Shown here piece by piece: positions 9,666 to 19,364 of a DNA stretch of 64,000 nt. A program made the position numbers and the translations under genes. Under the pieces are notes generated by a model. That model made no database searches. It was not told where the DNA came from and was given only the letters and a program-made list of their open reading frames with translations. This DNA comes from CAZXWN01 sp964644695 [NCBI: uncultured bacterium] (GTDB lineage: Bacteria > UBP4 > UBA4092), in the NCBI GenBank assembly GCA_964644695.1, contig CAZXWN010000003.1:62001-126000 (forward strand), written 5' to 3'. The number at the start of each line of letters is the position of its first letter. The first letter of the stretch is position 1.

Positions 9666-10682
9666 CTAACAGATCCTCGGTAGGCTTTCACCGTAGGGCA
9701 CATCTACCAGGCGTTGTCCCCCGATAGTTGTATGGAGCAACACTTGACCGGGATGGTTCTCAGTCACTTCACCAATACAAACTGACTCCTGACCATACCG
9801 ATTTTTCCGTAAACAGGCCAAAACCTGGTCCCGGTAAACACTAGGACATACTATAACAACCTTACCTTCATTGGCAACCTGTAAAGGGTCTAATCCTAAC
9901 AAATCACAGGCACCCTGAATTTCAGGCCTTATTGGGATATCTTCTTCATTTAAGACCACTCCCACTCCGGATGATTTGGCCAGCTCATTGAGGCCTGCTG
10001 CCAGTCCGCCCCGGGTAGGGTCATGCAAACTATGGATTTCTTTAACTTCAGAAACCAGTTCGGAAATCAAACCATTCAACGGTGCCACATCACTGGCTAT
10101 CGGCGTGGAGAATTTTAATCCTTCCCGTTCCGATAATATTGCGATTCCATGGTCACCCAGATATCCATTTATAATAATGACATCTCCGGGTTTAGCTCCC
10201 GATAAAGAGGGCCTGACCCCCGGATATCTTTTACCTATTCCTGCCGTGTTGATAAATATGCCGTTTCCTGCTCCCCGTTCGACGACCTTCGTGTCTCCAG
10301 TGGCCAATATTACGCCGGCCTCACGAGCTGTCTCGGCCATCGAATCGACGATCTTCTCCAGGGATTCCAGCGGAAACCCTTCTTCTAAGATAAAAGAAAC
10401 CGTCAGATACTTGGGACTGGCTCCTGCCATTGACACATCATTTACCGTGCCGCAAATCGCCAGTTTCCCAATGTCTCCACCTTTGAAAAAATGCGGCGTA
10501 ACCACATAAGAATCGGTCGTTAAAGCCCACTCGCCCGCTTCTAAATCGACAATAGCAGCATCCTCCAGGGGTTCCAGTTGGGGATTCCGAAACCGGGGCA
10601 GGATGAGTTCTTCGATCAGTCGGCGGGTCAGGATTCCTCCCCCGCCATGTGCCATTATTATCTTCTCAGAAAGTTTCGACAT
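9666..10682 (-). CDS. hypE: Hydrogenase maturation protein HypE (orphan)
   Basis: HypE dehydrates the thiocarboxamide carried on its own C-terminal cysteine to thiocyanate, which supplies the cyanide ligands of NiFe hydrogenase. The protein shows the AHGGGG start, the PurM-like blocks TTDSYVVTP and HDPTRGGL, and the diagnostic C-terminus PRIC with the terminal Cys. It is therefore intact. ATG 10682 (338 residues) is chosen; a TTG nine bases upstream is possible. Neither has a clear ribosome binding site, and a 10-codon frame beginning at an upstream ATG ends one base before ATG 10682. No hypA, B, C, D or F and no hydrogenase genes occur nearby, so it must work with partners encoded elsewhere. 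Confidence 0.93.
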   Translation of the reverse strand: MSKLSEKIIMAHGGGGILTRRLIEELILPRFRNPQLEPLEDAAIVDLEAGEWALTTDSYVVTPHFFKGGDIGKLAICGTVNDVSMAGASPKYLTVSFILEEGFPLESLEKIVDSMAETAREAGVILATGDTKVVERGAGNGIFINTAGIGKRYPGVRPSLSGAKPGDVIIINGYLGDHGIAILSEREGLKFSTPIASDVAPLNGLISELVSEVKEIHSLHDPTRGGLAAGLNELAKSSGVGVVLNEEDIPIRPEIQGACDLLGLDPLQVANEGKVVIVCPSVYRDQVLACLRKNRYGQESVCIGEVTENHPGQVLLHTTIGGQRLVDVPYGESLPRIC

Positions 10683-11011
10683 TTTACGCAATCAATTTAA
10701 TTGGACCGCCAATCATTTTATATCGACCGGCTAACTTTGGAAAGGCCTGATTCGTAAAAAGTGCCGATTTTTAGTCTTTTTCATCTAAAATTGACACTTT
10801 TTTAACCAGTTTCCTATCCTTTTTGACTCAAAATGAAACTTTTATCGGTACTATAACTCCTGTTCGAAACACCCATAACGGCTCCCTTTCACAAACGAAG
10901 CAGAAACGAAGGGGGAGATTTTTGAAATAGACTATTTTTATACCCTGTTCATTTTTTGGACACTCCCAAAAGTCCCCCATAAAATAAAAATCATACTCTT
11001 TGAATCCAACA
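10683..11011. other. Intergenic region with imperfect inverted repeat and repeat fragment
   Basis: This 329-bp gap contains no supported gene. A stretch starting GTGCCGAT (10761) is imperfectly repeated in inverted form and ends ATCGGTAC (10844-10851). The central part is T-rich. A fragment of the dispersed repeat lies at 10890-10915. The promoter of hypE should also lie here. Confidence 0.45.
10890..10915 (-). repeat. Partial copy of dispersed intergenic repeat
   Basis: ACGAAGCAGAAACGAAG is shared exactly with 18426-18442. It also matches, in reverse complement, the distal part of the repeat at 34031-34097 (two ACGAA words separated by a CAG-containing spacer). The hairpin core is missing here. 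Confidence 0.5.
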
Positions 11012-11044
11012 AAAAAGGCGGTCCTGATGAACTCAGGACCGCCT
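11012..11044 (-). terminator. Terminator of the GNAT gene
   Basis: AGGCGGTCCTGA and TCAGGACCGCCT form a 12-bp perfect stem with a 5-nt loop (11017-11044...). On the minus strand it is followed by six T residues. It lies about 15 nt after the stop of the acetyltransferase gene. Confidence 0.92.
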
Positions 11045-11058
11045 GGATTTGACCTACT

Positions 11059-11580
11059 CTATCTAGACATCTCTACAACACCGGTAACCCCTTTAAGTCC
11101 CCCCGGTATCAATTCACAAACCATAATGTTCTCATTAAATTCTTCCGGTAAATCAATGGAGCATTTAATGCCATGTTTAATGGTCGCCTCAAAGCCAAAC
11201 CGGTGATAATAACCCGGGTCCCCTGCCAGGAAAACTGCCTTATATCCCATCTCCTTACCTGTGGCAAGGCATCTTCGGATGAGTTCAGAGCCAACCCCCT
11301 TCTTCCTGTACTCTAAGAGAACAGATACCGGGGCCAGATAGAGAACTTCGTGCTTCTCATCCCCATGGGTAACCCATGTCTTGGTGACCATAATATGCCC
11401 TATAATTTTACCGTCTTCTTCAGCGACCAGTGCCAGACTGGGAATATATTTGTCGGAATCCCTAAGTCTATTGACAAAGTCTTGCTCATCACCGTCTTTT
11501 ACTTTTGCAGTCTCAAAGGCCGTTTTCACTAATTCATAGATAGCTGCATAATCATGACTGTTTTCTTGTCTGATATTCAT
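11059..11580 (-). CDS. GNAT family N-acetyltransferase (YhbS-like)
   Basis: This 173-residue single-domain acetyltransferase transfers acetyl from acetyl-CoA to an unknown amine. It shows the GNAT order: N-terminal MNIRQENSHDY strand-helix, the VAEEDGKIIGHIMV strands, and motif A with the CoA-binding RKKGVGSELI loop. The GYYHRFGFE block is characteristic of the YhbS (COG3153) group. No neighbour suggests a substrate. It has its own terminator and lies 41 bp from the stop of the upstream glycosidase on the same strand, so the two may share a transcript. Confidence 0.85.
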   Translation of the reverse strand: MNIRQENSHDYAAIYELVKTAFETAKVKDGDEQDFVNRLRDSDKYIPSLALVAEEDGKIIGHIMVTKTWVTHGDEKHEVLYLAPVSVLLEYRKKGVGSELIRRCLATGKEMGYKAVFLAGDPGYYHRFGFEATIKHGIKCSIDLPEEFNENIMVCELIPGGLKGVTGVVEMSR

Positions 11581-11621
11581 AAGTATATTTGTGATTATCC
11601 TTATTAATCTTGGGTATGTTT

Positions 11622-13982
11622 TTACTGTTTCAATGCATTCTCGAACAGGGTCTTTCGTTCCTCTGCTGTTAATATCTGGGGCGGAAGTATTGGATTGGGT
11701 TTATTCCCTTCCTTCAGATATTTCAGATATCTCCTGCGATACTCTTTCTTGTAATCCTCTACTGTCTTCTCATAACTGTACTTCGGTATTCCCTGTTTAT
11801 AGGACCACTTCACACTGACTTTTGTGACCTCAGGAGAAAAGACAAGTTTATCCCCATCTCGTTTGAAACTCTTGGAATCCGTCTGACAACCCCGATACTC
11901 TACAAACCATGGAATATGGATTACCACTGTATTGGGATTGGTTCTCCACTTGGAATCAATAGTATAGACAGCGCCGTGCTTATTAAATTTAACCTGGGCA
12001 CTTACAACCCCATGGTCTGTTGGGGCCTTACTGAAGGAGACTTCCTGCCCTGGTTTGACCCATTCTGGTGAAAGTACCGTGAATAAATGAATATCCCGGG
12101 GTGCAAGTCCTGCCTGTCCCCCACGTTCTTGAATCAACATGTTTCGGAGTAGGGCATTTAACATGGCTGAACCCCAACCATGCGGAGGATAATTATCGCC
12201 TACATCCCGATTACCATAAATCTCAGCGCGCCATTCAAACATCTCGTGAGCACTTCCGGTATGGAGTAAGAGTCCATAGTAATCCTTTAGTGCCTCTTCC
12301 TGGTCGCCCCGATATACATAGTTCTGAGAGACCTTTACCGTGACATATTGATGAATCTTACCCTGGTAGGTCATCACACCTTCAGCATACTTATCTTTTT
12401 TGACTTTATCCAGAGATGTTTTTACTCTGGGATCGAAAGGATCTATTACCTCTGAAGGATATACCCCGATGAAATTACCCCAGTCTTGTCCACCTTTGGC
12501 ATCCAACCCCGGTGGAATATATCCATTTTTCCCTGCGGCCTTCTCCAGAGCCTTCATAAAACAGGCGTGGTAATTATTATACTCTTCTCTGAAACGAAGG
12601 GCGTCATCATCTTTACCCAACATACGGGCAACCCTTTCGGCCATTCTGACACCCAACAAAGCCCAGTAATTATGCCCCGTGTAATGTCCCTTGATGAGCT
12701 CGTTGTCTGCTACCTCTGTTGCAGGTATCAATCCGAGAGGGTCTGTCTTCCTCATCTTGGAAAGGTATTCCACCGCGGGAGGAACATGCTTATATATCTG
12801 TGCGGCATAAGTTGTATCTCCAGTAATCAGGGCGTGTTGGCAAAGTGCAAATAGGGCCTGCCCAAACCCGTCTCGTTGACCTTCCTGACTTTCAAAGTTC
12901 CCGTCTTCTTTTTGGAACCGTGGGAAATAGGCCAGGCAGTTGCGAGCGGTTGAATGATGTCCCCAGAGGTCGTATGTTCGGGCAATATACGCTCCATCCC
13001 GGAGCCAAAACCAGTTGTATTGGAATTTATTGACACCCGGTACCCATGTCGAATCATTCGCTGGCCAGATGGCCATAAAATCATACATTAAATTGGCTTT
13101 CCAGGCTTCATTAGCTTTTCTTTCTGGCAGGAATACCTGCATCCCTTTAGCAATTTCTTTTTTCCAGAAACTAATGCATTTATCTCGATAATCGTCGTAT
13201 TGCGCCGCTTCAAGTTTTTGAACTGCAATAGAACTGTCTCTTGATATGCTCCGGTAGGGGACCTTGAAATCATAGACCTTCATCTGGCCAGGTTCTAATG
13301 TGGGTGTGTAATAGGTCAGGCAATACTCGGCTCGACTTGATATCTGGTATGTATCCCCATTGAAAGGTCCAGGATAAGGCTTCCCCGGAATAGCCTCCTG
13401 TTTATCACCCTTAGGCAATATTGCCAGCACCCGACCGTGCCGTATGACCTTGTCCCCCGGCATCTCATACATCCATCCGGTGTTGAATAACTCAGACTTA
13501 TAGGCAAACCGGTATTTCTCACTGTTGGAGCGAAATCCTGTCGCTAATGTTGCCTGTTGGCGGTCTTTCCCAATATTGGAGACTCTCACCCGAATAAACG
13601 CTACCGAGGGCTCCAGTGAATTGTTATCAACATTCCAGGCAAAAGACTCTACATCATAACGAATGTCCCCATTCTTTTCCCCATAACTAAAGACTGGGAC
13701 ATACCCGTCATAAAGAACCTTTTGTCTTGCCATTAACGGTTTGATGGGATTCCCGGTGTAAATATTGAATTCATTTTCCCGGTTATAAATAGTCCCGTCA
13801 TAGGTCAGTTGAAACCCGTTTTTTGAGACCATCATGGCCATTTCATTATTCGGATAGGCCAGGTAGGAGAATGGACCCTCATCATCAATAATCGGGTCCA
13901 CCATGGTGACCGTATTCTTCTCAGCAGCGTATAATCCGGCTGACAGGCAGCACACACAAAACCATAATATCCATCGTTTCAT
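11622..13982 (-). CDS. Secreted six-hairpin (alpha/alpha) glycoside hydrolase-like protein
   Basis: The start is set at ATG 13982 because GGAGG lies 10-11 nt upstream and a signal peptide (MKRWILWFCVCC, cleavage near GLYA-AE) begins there; an upstream in-frame start would hide this signal. The mature protein of about 770 residues has an N-terminal beta-rich region and then an (alpha/alpha)6 toroid with WFWLRDGAYIARTYDLWG, GQRDGFGQALFAL and WRAEIYGNRDVGDN. These resemble GH15/GH63-type clan proteins with acidic residues in the cavity. The family and substrate could not be assigned with certainty. It is divergently transcribed from the secreted esterase at 14172, with 189 bp between the starts, which suggests a shared control region for extracellular polysaccharide breakdown. 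Confidence 0.75.
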   Translation of the reverse strand: MKRWILWFCVCCLSAGLYAAEKNTVTMVDPIIDDEGPFSYLAYPNNEMAMMVSKNGFQLTYDGTIYNRENEFNIYTGNPIKPLMARQKVLYDGYVPVFSYGEKNGDIRYDVESFAWNVDNNSLEPSVAFIRVRVSNIGKDRQQATLATGFRSNSEKYRFAYKSELFNTGWMYEMPGDKVIRHGRVLAILPKGDKQEAIPGKPYPGPFNGDTYQISSRAEYCLTYYTPTLEPGQMKVYDFKVPYRSISRDSSIAVQKLEAAQYDDYRDKCISFWKKEIAKGMQVFLPERKANEAWKANLMYDFMAIWPANDSTWVPGVNKFQYNWFWLRDGAYIARTYDLWGHHSTARNCLAYFPRFQKEDGNFESQEGQRDGFGQALFALCQHALITGDTTYAAQIYKHVPPAVEYLSKMRKTDPLGLIPATEVADNELIKGHYTGHNYWALLGVRMAERVARMLGKDDDALRFREEYNNYHACFMKALEKAAGKNGYIPPGLDAKGGQDWGNFIGVYPSEVIDPFDPRVKTSLDKVKKDKYAEGVMTYQGKIHQYVTVKVSQNYVYRGDQEEALKDYYGLLLHTGSAHEMFEWRAEIYGNRDVGDNYPPHGWGSAMLNALLRNMLIQERGGQAGLAPRDIHLFTVLSPEWVKPGQEVSFSKAPTDHGVVSAQVKFNKHGAVYTIDSKWRTNPNTVVIHIPWFVEYRGCQTDSKSFKRDGDKLVFSPEVTKVSVKWSYKQGIPKYSYEKTVEDYKKEYRRRYLKYLKEGNKPNPILPPQILTAEERKTLFENALKQ

Positions 13983-14171
13983 CGTGGGATAAACCTCCAT
14001 ATAATTACTACTTCCCAATAGCATACCTTATTCCTTTGTTTCTATGCGGCGGAAATATTATTCTGTAGAGTTTTATAGAAGCTTTCAGCCCTGGAATTGA
14101 TTTGCAGTATGATATAAGAAAATATTCTCCCGATATTATGGAAGATGGTTTCATATTTTATGGAGGTTCCG

Positions 14172-15422
14172 ATGCGTTTCTTATCTCTCGGACTCACACT
14201 ATTTCTCTGTATGGCAGGTATCGCGATGGCAAAACAAAACGCTTATGTTCCAGGTGACCATGCCCTGAACTTTACGTCCTCTCTGGATTCGACTCAACAA
14301 CCCTATCGGCTGTTTGTGCCTCGGGTCGCTGAAGAAGGAAAATCTCTCCCCCTTCTTTTCGTTCTTCATGGTAAATGGGTGGACCAAAACGCCTGGTTTA
14401 ATGGAACCCCGATTAAGAACTTTGCTCAGTTGAATGGATATCTGGTCGTGGCCCCTTACAGTCGTGGTAATCTCTTTTACCGGGGTGCCGGGGAACAGGA
14501 TGTGATGGACCTGTTGAAACTCACACAATCCCAGTTTAATGTGGATTCCAACCGAATCTATGTCATGGGGCATTCCATGGGTGGATGGGGTACCTGGTGG
14601 TTGGGATTACGGCATCCTGATGTCTTTGCGGCAATGGCTCCTATGTCTGGTTGGGCACCCCCTTATTTACTCCCTAATGCAAAATGGGTTCCCCCTTATA
14701 TCGTACATTCCGCAGATGACCCTATCGTGTCAGTAGAAGGTTCCCGCAGTCCAGAAAGAGAATTGACGCGCTTGAGTATTCCCCATCTATACACTGAAGA
14801 AACCAGTTATGGTCACGACTCAAGAATGATCGGTGACCATTTAGACCGTGTCTTTACCTGGTTCAAAAACCATCCCAAATCTGCTCGACCTGACCCGGAT
14901 AAAATCACCCATCGGCCCAAACGCCTTGCTGTGGCTAAACCGTATGGGAAAGTCGCAGAATGGTCTGATGAGTCCACCTTCTCAAAAACACCTGTCGTCT
15001 TGTGTGATACTGTGGCTCGGTATCTGCTATCGGAAACAAAAGGTATTAATCCTGTCCCCGCCGAGGGCGCTGATTTATGCCTTTTCCAGGATGATATGTT
15101 TGAATGGCCTGTCGGTGAATTGACTACCGATAAACTTCTGGATATTTACCTTTACCCCATCGAGAATGTAGCTGTTGTTAAAGTCTCCAGGAATGAATTG
15201 GAAGCAATGTTGAAGAAAATGGATAGCGACCCTTCACCACTTGTTAGAATGAGAACCTCCCCCTCAGGTTCCATCCCCAATAAGGACTCTTTGGTGATTT
15301 TAACACCTTCCAATATCGCCCGTTATTTCACCGATAAACCTGTTTTGATGGACCGCACTATTGGCGAATACCTGACGGATGCGATTGCACGCAGTGGCTC
15401 TTTCCCTAATACTAAAAAATAA
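14172..15422 (+). CDS. Secreted alpha/beta-hydrolase esterase (feruloyl-esterase/LpqC-like)
   Basis: ATG 14172 is chosen because TGGAGG lies 5-6 nt before it and a signal peptide (MRFLSLGLTLFLC...AMA) starts there, giving 416 residues. The hydrolase domain (about 30-240) has the nucleophile Ser135 in GHSMGGWG, Asp183 in ADDPIV and His215 in GHD, a complete triad. Such enzymes remove acetyl, feruloyl or other acyl groups from plant polysaccharides or open polyesters. The C-terminal part (about 245-416) matches nothing I recognise and is predicted to be exported too. Divergent orientation to a secreted glycosidase fits a role in polysaccharide deacylation. Confidence 0.8.
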   Translation: MRFLSLGLTLFLCMAGIAMAKQNAYVPGDHALNFTSSLDSTQQPYRLFVPRVAEEGKSLPLLFVLHGKWVDQNAWFNGTPIKNFAQLNGYLVVAPYSRGNLFYRGAGEQDVMDLLKLTQSQFNVDSNRIYVMGHSMGGWGTWWLGLRHPDVFAAMAPMSGWAPPYLLPNAKWVPPYIVHSADDPIVSVEGSRSPERELTRLSIPHLYTEETSYGHDSRMIGDHLDRVFTWFKNHPKSARPDPDKITHRPKRLAVAKPYGKVAEWSDESTFSKTPVVLCDTVARYLLSETKGINPVPAEGADLCLFQDDMFEWPVGELTTDKLLDIYLYPIENVAVVKVSRNELEAMLKKMDSDPSPLVRMRTSPSGSIPNKDSLVILTPSNIARYFTDKPVLMDRTIGEYLTDAIARSGSFPNTKK

Positions 15423-15438
15423 CGAATCCCCAAATAAT

Positions 15439-15474
15439 AAGCGGTCTGGCTCTTTTGAGAACCAGACCGCTTTT
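15439..15474. terminator. Terminator between convergent esterase and endonuclease genes
   Basis: AAGCGGTCTGG and CCAGACCGCTT form an 11-bp stem with a loop of about 14 nt and T residues on both sides. It can serve both convergent genes. Confidence 0.88.
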
Positions 15475-15502
15475 CTTATGCTTGATGTTTTATCTGTATT
15501 TC

Positions 15503-18313
15503 TTATTCCTGTTCGAATCCGGACAGTTCCACAGGAACGGTTCCAAATCCCATAATCCAAGTCGTATTACTTCCGCCATTCGGAAGTCCGGGAGTTGCCG
15601 CCGTAGTAGCAGATACCTTTGTCCAGTTTGCTGCATTCTGGGGGTCCTGACTGCCAGTTCCCATATATTGCGCTGTCTGGTTACTTCCTGGGTATGCTCC
15701 TGATGGGAAGGTAAACACTGCTGTAGCCGATGCATTATATAGAATCGGTCCATCAGTAATAGTTGAATTTGCGAACGCTCCCGTAGTGCTATTCCAACCT
15801 GTGGTTCGGGTGATAGCATATATCCCCGTACTGTTCAAGGAAGATATCTTTAATACTTGGTCAGGGTAAAGGGTAGTGTCCAGTGATATTCCGGTATCAA
15901 CATCGCCCCCGTTATAGATAACTATTAATGTACCTGCAGGAAGATTGCTGAAACCTGTGCCGCTCAATGTGATACTCAAAGACCCATTTCCATCTGTGAG
16001 CTTCCAGTTCTGTAAATTAGCACTGGCTTGAGTAACAACCAGCTCCACCCATTCTTTGGCTCCGGATGCTCCCTGACTGAATTCATTCACAAAAGCTGCC
16101 GGTCCAGTATATGGATCTGCTGAGGTGACGGAATAAACAGAAGGCACGGTTCCTGTCGTTAAGTAGTTGAATGTTTCTGGATTTCCTTCATCCCACAGGA
16201 AAGGCATCAGGATGAAAGAATATCCCGTGCTTGGAATCAAATTGGAAACAGTATAGCTGGACAAGGATGACGATAACAACAGACTTGCAACCGTTGCATC
16301 ACCCACCGTCTCGCCTTCGACATAGACAGTTCCATCTACAGGTCTTCCCGTAATGGAGGTGCCTGCTTTCATGAGTAATAAATATCCGTCATTCCCTGAT
16401 GCGGGCGTCCATGATAAAACCATTCTGTTCGCTGTAACATTGGAAGCCGTAAAGTTTGTCGGATATTCTGTTGGTTCGGAAGCTAAAGTGAAGAGGGCAA
16501 TACTATTTCCATAGGCGGTTCCGACGCTGTTAGTTGCGTATGCCCTGACAAAATATTGGGTTTGAGGGAGAAGCCCTGTAAGTGTGTTTGAGAAACTTCC
16601 GGTTGTGCTGATGGGGCCATTCTGTGATGTCGAATTAGTTCCAATCACAGGGTTATCCGCTGTATTCCAGGTAAACCCATACTGTGTCGGATTAGGATAT
16701 CCCAAATCTACGATATTACCTGTTGCCCTGAATGAAACAGGGGTCACTTGGTCTAAGTTTGAGGTTTGTACTGTCGGGCTGGACGCGACCTGTGGGGTTG
16801 TTGCATTGGCCGCTGGTATCGTTCCGTCAGTTTTATAGTTGCGGGCTGAAGCAGCGCCATTGTATGGATAAACTCTGAAGTAATATGTTTTGTTGGCAGA
16901 TAAACTGCTGAAAGTATATTCCAGTGTCCCGGTTGAGTAGGTAAGATTGACCCGGGCATTCCCATCTGTTAAGACTGCATCATCTGCATACACATTTCCA
17001 TCCAATGGGGTTGAAAAAGACCCTGATTGGCTTCCAATCAGTAAATAACCTGTCGGTAAGGGACTTCCGGTGGCGGGAGGGAATGTAACTTTGATTTGAC
17101 CAATTCCCGTTGTTGTTGCACTGACAGAAGCAACATGATTGGCCGGTTCTGAATCTAACACAGAAGGAAATGTCGTCACGACCATGGCCGGTGCATCTTC
17201 CAATTTATAGTTGATTGGATTGGTGGTGCTGGCGCAGGCATATACCTTGAAATAGTAGCTGGTATTAGGATTCAAGCCACTGAACCGATATTGAGTCGAA
17301 CTCACAGAGTGAGGAATATAGACAAGGGCTTTCCCGTCACTGAGGTTGGAATCTTCGGTATAGCTGACGCCATCCATTGGGATGAAATAATTGTTGGTGT
17401 CGTAGGCTAATACCATATACGCCGTCGGGGCGGGTGTCCCTGTTGCCAAAGTCCAGGTCAGGTCAATGTAGGACCCGTTCACCGAAGCGGTGGTCAGTCC
17501 GGATAACTGAGCCAGGGGTTCTGAAGAATATACCGGGCTGAGTGCACTTAAATTCCAGAAGTTTATTTTACTGACCCATTCCGGATGATCCACAAAGGGA
17601 TTGCGATTCTTCTGAACAGACTGAATGTAATTGTTCCGTTCCACTTCCCATTTATCAGGAGGATCCTGCTGATGCCATTGTAATAATATTCCAACATCCT
17701 GAAAGGAAGTCCCTAATAAAGTGCTTAACGCCGAAAAAGTCCAATCTCCATAAACGCCATTATGTTTCACTGACATATATAACATGGCGCGGGCCGCATC
17801 GCCTTTATGACTGTCTCGCGGTTCAAACACTACACGTCCACGACTGTCGGTTCCTATCTTGGAATCTCCCCAATATCGGGATACACTGACGACTTTATCA
17901 AGGGGATTGTTCCCACGAGAGGAATTGGCGCTCGGATTGGTTGGAAACAAATGATGCTGGTCTGAATATTGGGGTCCTGTCATGGGAAACCAGCTCTGAC
18001 ACCAGGTGTGTTCACGATTCATGCTGGAAAAATAATCAAACGGCGGTGTGTAGGTGTACCAATACGAATCACCCATATAGACACACTGAACTTTTCTCTT
18101 GCCGCCATCCGCTGGGAAGGATGCAAAATCATCAATGTTGTTTGAAAAATTATCGTATGAAATACTGGTGAAGGGACTCCGGATTCGAGTCTGTAACTGG
18201 GTCATAAATCCAGCGTTTGACGGATCCACTGTACTGTAATAACTATAATATGACTGACCAAAAGATAACGATGCTCCACATAATATCAAACATATTAAAA
18301 GCCACTTTTTCAT
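15503..18313 (-). CDS. Secreted endonuclease I with FN3 repeats and lamin-tail-like domain
   Basis: This 936-residue exported protein begins with a signal peptide (MKKWLLICLILCG). The endonuclease I domain (about 20-260) carries the family signatures NREHTWCQSWF, DQHHLFPTN and FEPRDSHKGDAAR, and ends with NPFVDHPEWV. It should be an extracellular nuclease that degrades DNA and RNA for nutrients. Four fibronectin type III-like units follow (about 265-725), then a lamin-tail-like beta domain (about 740-925). The chain ends VPVELSGFEQE, a phrase that in Bacteroidota-type proteins normally precedes a C-terminal sorting domain; no such domain follows. A GTG five codons upstream is possible, but GAGAGAG before ATG 18313 fits better. 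Confidence 0.9.
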   Translation of the reverse strand: MKKWLLICLILCGASLSFGQSYYSYYSTVDPSNAGFMTQLQTRIRSPFTSISYDNFSNNIDDFASFPADGGKRKVQCVYMGDSYWYTYTPPFDYFSSMNREHTWCQSWFPMTGPQYSDQHHLFPTNPSANSSRGNNPLDKVVSVSRYWGDSKIGTDSRGRVVFEPRDSHKGDAARAMLYMSVKHNGVYGDWTFSALSTLLGTSFQDVGILLQWHQQDPPDKWEVERNNYIQSVQKNRNPFVDHPEWVSKINFWNLSALSPVYSSEPLAQLSGLTTASVNGSYIDLTWTLATGTPAPTAYMVLAYDTNNYFIPMDGVSYTEDSNLSDGKALVYIPHSVSSTQYRFSGLNPNTSYYFKVYACASTTNPINYKLEDAPAMVVTTFPSVLDSEPANHVASVSATTTGIGQIKVTFPPATGSPLPTGYLLIGSQSGSFSTPLDGNVYADDAVLTDGNARVNLTYSTGTLEYTFSSLSANKTYYFRVYPYNGAASARNYKTDGTIPAANATTPQVASSPTVQTSNLDQVTPVSFRATGNIVDLGYPNPTQYGFTWNTADNPVIGTNSTSQNGPISTTGSFSNTLTGLLPQTQYFVRAYATNSVGTAYGNSIALFTLASEPTEYPTNFTASNVTANRMVLSWTPASGNDGYLLLMKAGTSITGRPVDGTVYVEGETVGDATVASLLLSSSLSSYTVSNLIPSTGYSFILMPFLWDEGNPETFNYLTTGTVPSVYSVTSADPYTGPAAFVNEFSQGASGAKEWVELVVTQASANLQNWKLTDGNGSLSITLSGTGFSNLPAGTLIVIYNGGDVDTGISLDTTLYPDQVLKISSLNSTGIYAITRTTGWNSTTGAFANSTITDGPILYNASATAVFTFPSGAYPGSNQTAQYMGTGSQDPQNAANWTKVSATTAATPGLPNGGSNTTWIMGFGTVPVELSGFEQE

Positions 18314-18424
18314 ATTTTTCTCTCTCACAAATTAGGTTGTATAGTGTACTGATATTCTATCACTTGATTATTTCAAAATCAGTAATTAAAGTATACACGA
18401 TTTAGAATGTTATACGGTTTTTTG

Positions 18425-18450
18425 GACGAAGCAGAAACGAAGAGGGTCTG
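18425..18450 (-). repeat. Partial copy of dispersed intergenic repeat
   Basis: GACGAAGCAGAAACGAAG followed by AGGGTCTGGAC aligns with the reverse complement of the 34031-34097 repeat (ACGAA-CAG-ACGAA, then GGGTACGGAC). It lies between the endonuclease and homoserine kinase genes. Confidence 0.5.
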
Positions 18451-18452
18451 GA

Positions 18453-19364
18453 CTAATTGTTTTCTGTCAAAATGAGACCTTCGTGGTCTATCTCCAGATA
18501 ACTTAGGGAAACTTTTATCCCTCTTTCTCTGAAAACTTCACTTAAAGCGGTCTCAATTTTAGGATTTTTTCCTGAAACAAAACAGAATATTGTAGAGCCA
18601 GCGCCCGATAGTGCCGCTCCATACGCCCCCGCTTCTACTGCTGCTTTTACCGCCGCTGCAATAAATCCCTCTGCGGTATCCCGATAGGGTTGATGTAATC
18701 GGTCTTCCATCCCAACGCGTATATTTTCCCAATCTCCTTGCATTAAAGCCGCCACCAACAATGTGGCTCTGTTGATGTTTTGCACCGCATCCTTATAATC
18801 AATTTGGGCCGGAAGTGCTTTCCGAGCCTGTTTGGTGTTCATCTCCAGTTCTGGAATAGCAACCAGGACCTGTGGGAGTTCTAAATTATTACACTTGGTA
18901 TAGAAAGTCCCTTCGGGAGTATAAGCCGCTATTATAAACCCGCCTAAATAAGACGGGCAGATATTATCCGGATGCCCTTCATAACTGACCCCCATCTCCA
19001 ATATCTCTTTTTGAGTATATGGGGACCCCAGGAAATAATTCGCCGCAACCAATCCTCCGATATAGGCTACAGCCGAACTGCCTAACCCTCGTTCCAGAGG
19101 AATATTGTTTACCTGTTTGAGTTTGACAGCTGGAGCTGTTTTGCCTGATTTCTCATAAACAGTGCGAAATGCTTTCAGAACCAGATTCTTGGTGGGGTCT
19201 GTCAAAATATCTGAACCTTCACCCTCTACTTCAATAATAGAATCTGTTCCCTCCAGAACCTCAAAAGTCATTAAGTTATACAATGACAAAGCAATACCCA
19301 GACAGTCAAAACCTGGGCCGAGATTTGATGTAGATGCAGGAATTCGTAATGTGATTGATTTCAT
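18453..19364 (-). CDS. thrB: Homoserine kinase
   Basis: ThrB phosphorylates L-homoserine with ATP on the path to threonine. The 303-residue length is normal for the family. The GHMP-kinase ATP loop is PLERGLGSSAVA at 89-100, the N-terminal block is STSNLGPGFDCLG, and the C-terminal GHMP block is AGAYGAALSGAGST. No thrA, thrC or asd gene is adjacent. There is no strong ribosome binding site before ATG 19364. The gene is divergent from the glycosidase operon that starts at 19468. Confidence 0.95.
   Translation of the reverse strand: MKSITLRIPASTSNLGPGFDCLGIALSLYNLMTFEVLEGTDSIIEVEGEGSDILTDPTKNLVLKAFRTVYEKSGKTAPAVKLKQVNNIPLERGLGSSAVAYIGGLVAANYFLGSPYTQKEILEMGVSYEGHPDNICPSYLGGFIIAAYTPEGTFYTKCNNLELPQVLVAIPELEMNTKQARKALPAQIDYKDAVQNINRATLLVAALMQGDWENIRVGMEDRLHQPYRDTAEGFIAAAVKAAVEAGAYGAALSGAGSTIFCFVSGKNPKIETALSEVFRERGIKVSLSYLEIDHEGLILTENN

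Noticed and set aside
9480-9683. 67-codon plus-strand frame between the acyl-CoA synthetase and hypE
   Set aside because: No ribosome binding site, runs into hypE on the opposite strand, and composition is not protein-like.
10672-10720. 10-codon ORF ending one base before the hypE ATG as a fourth coupled leader
   Set aside because: It lacks a ribosome binding site and is too short to separate from chance.
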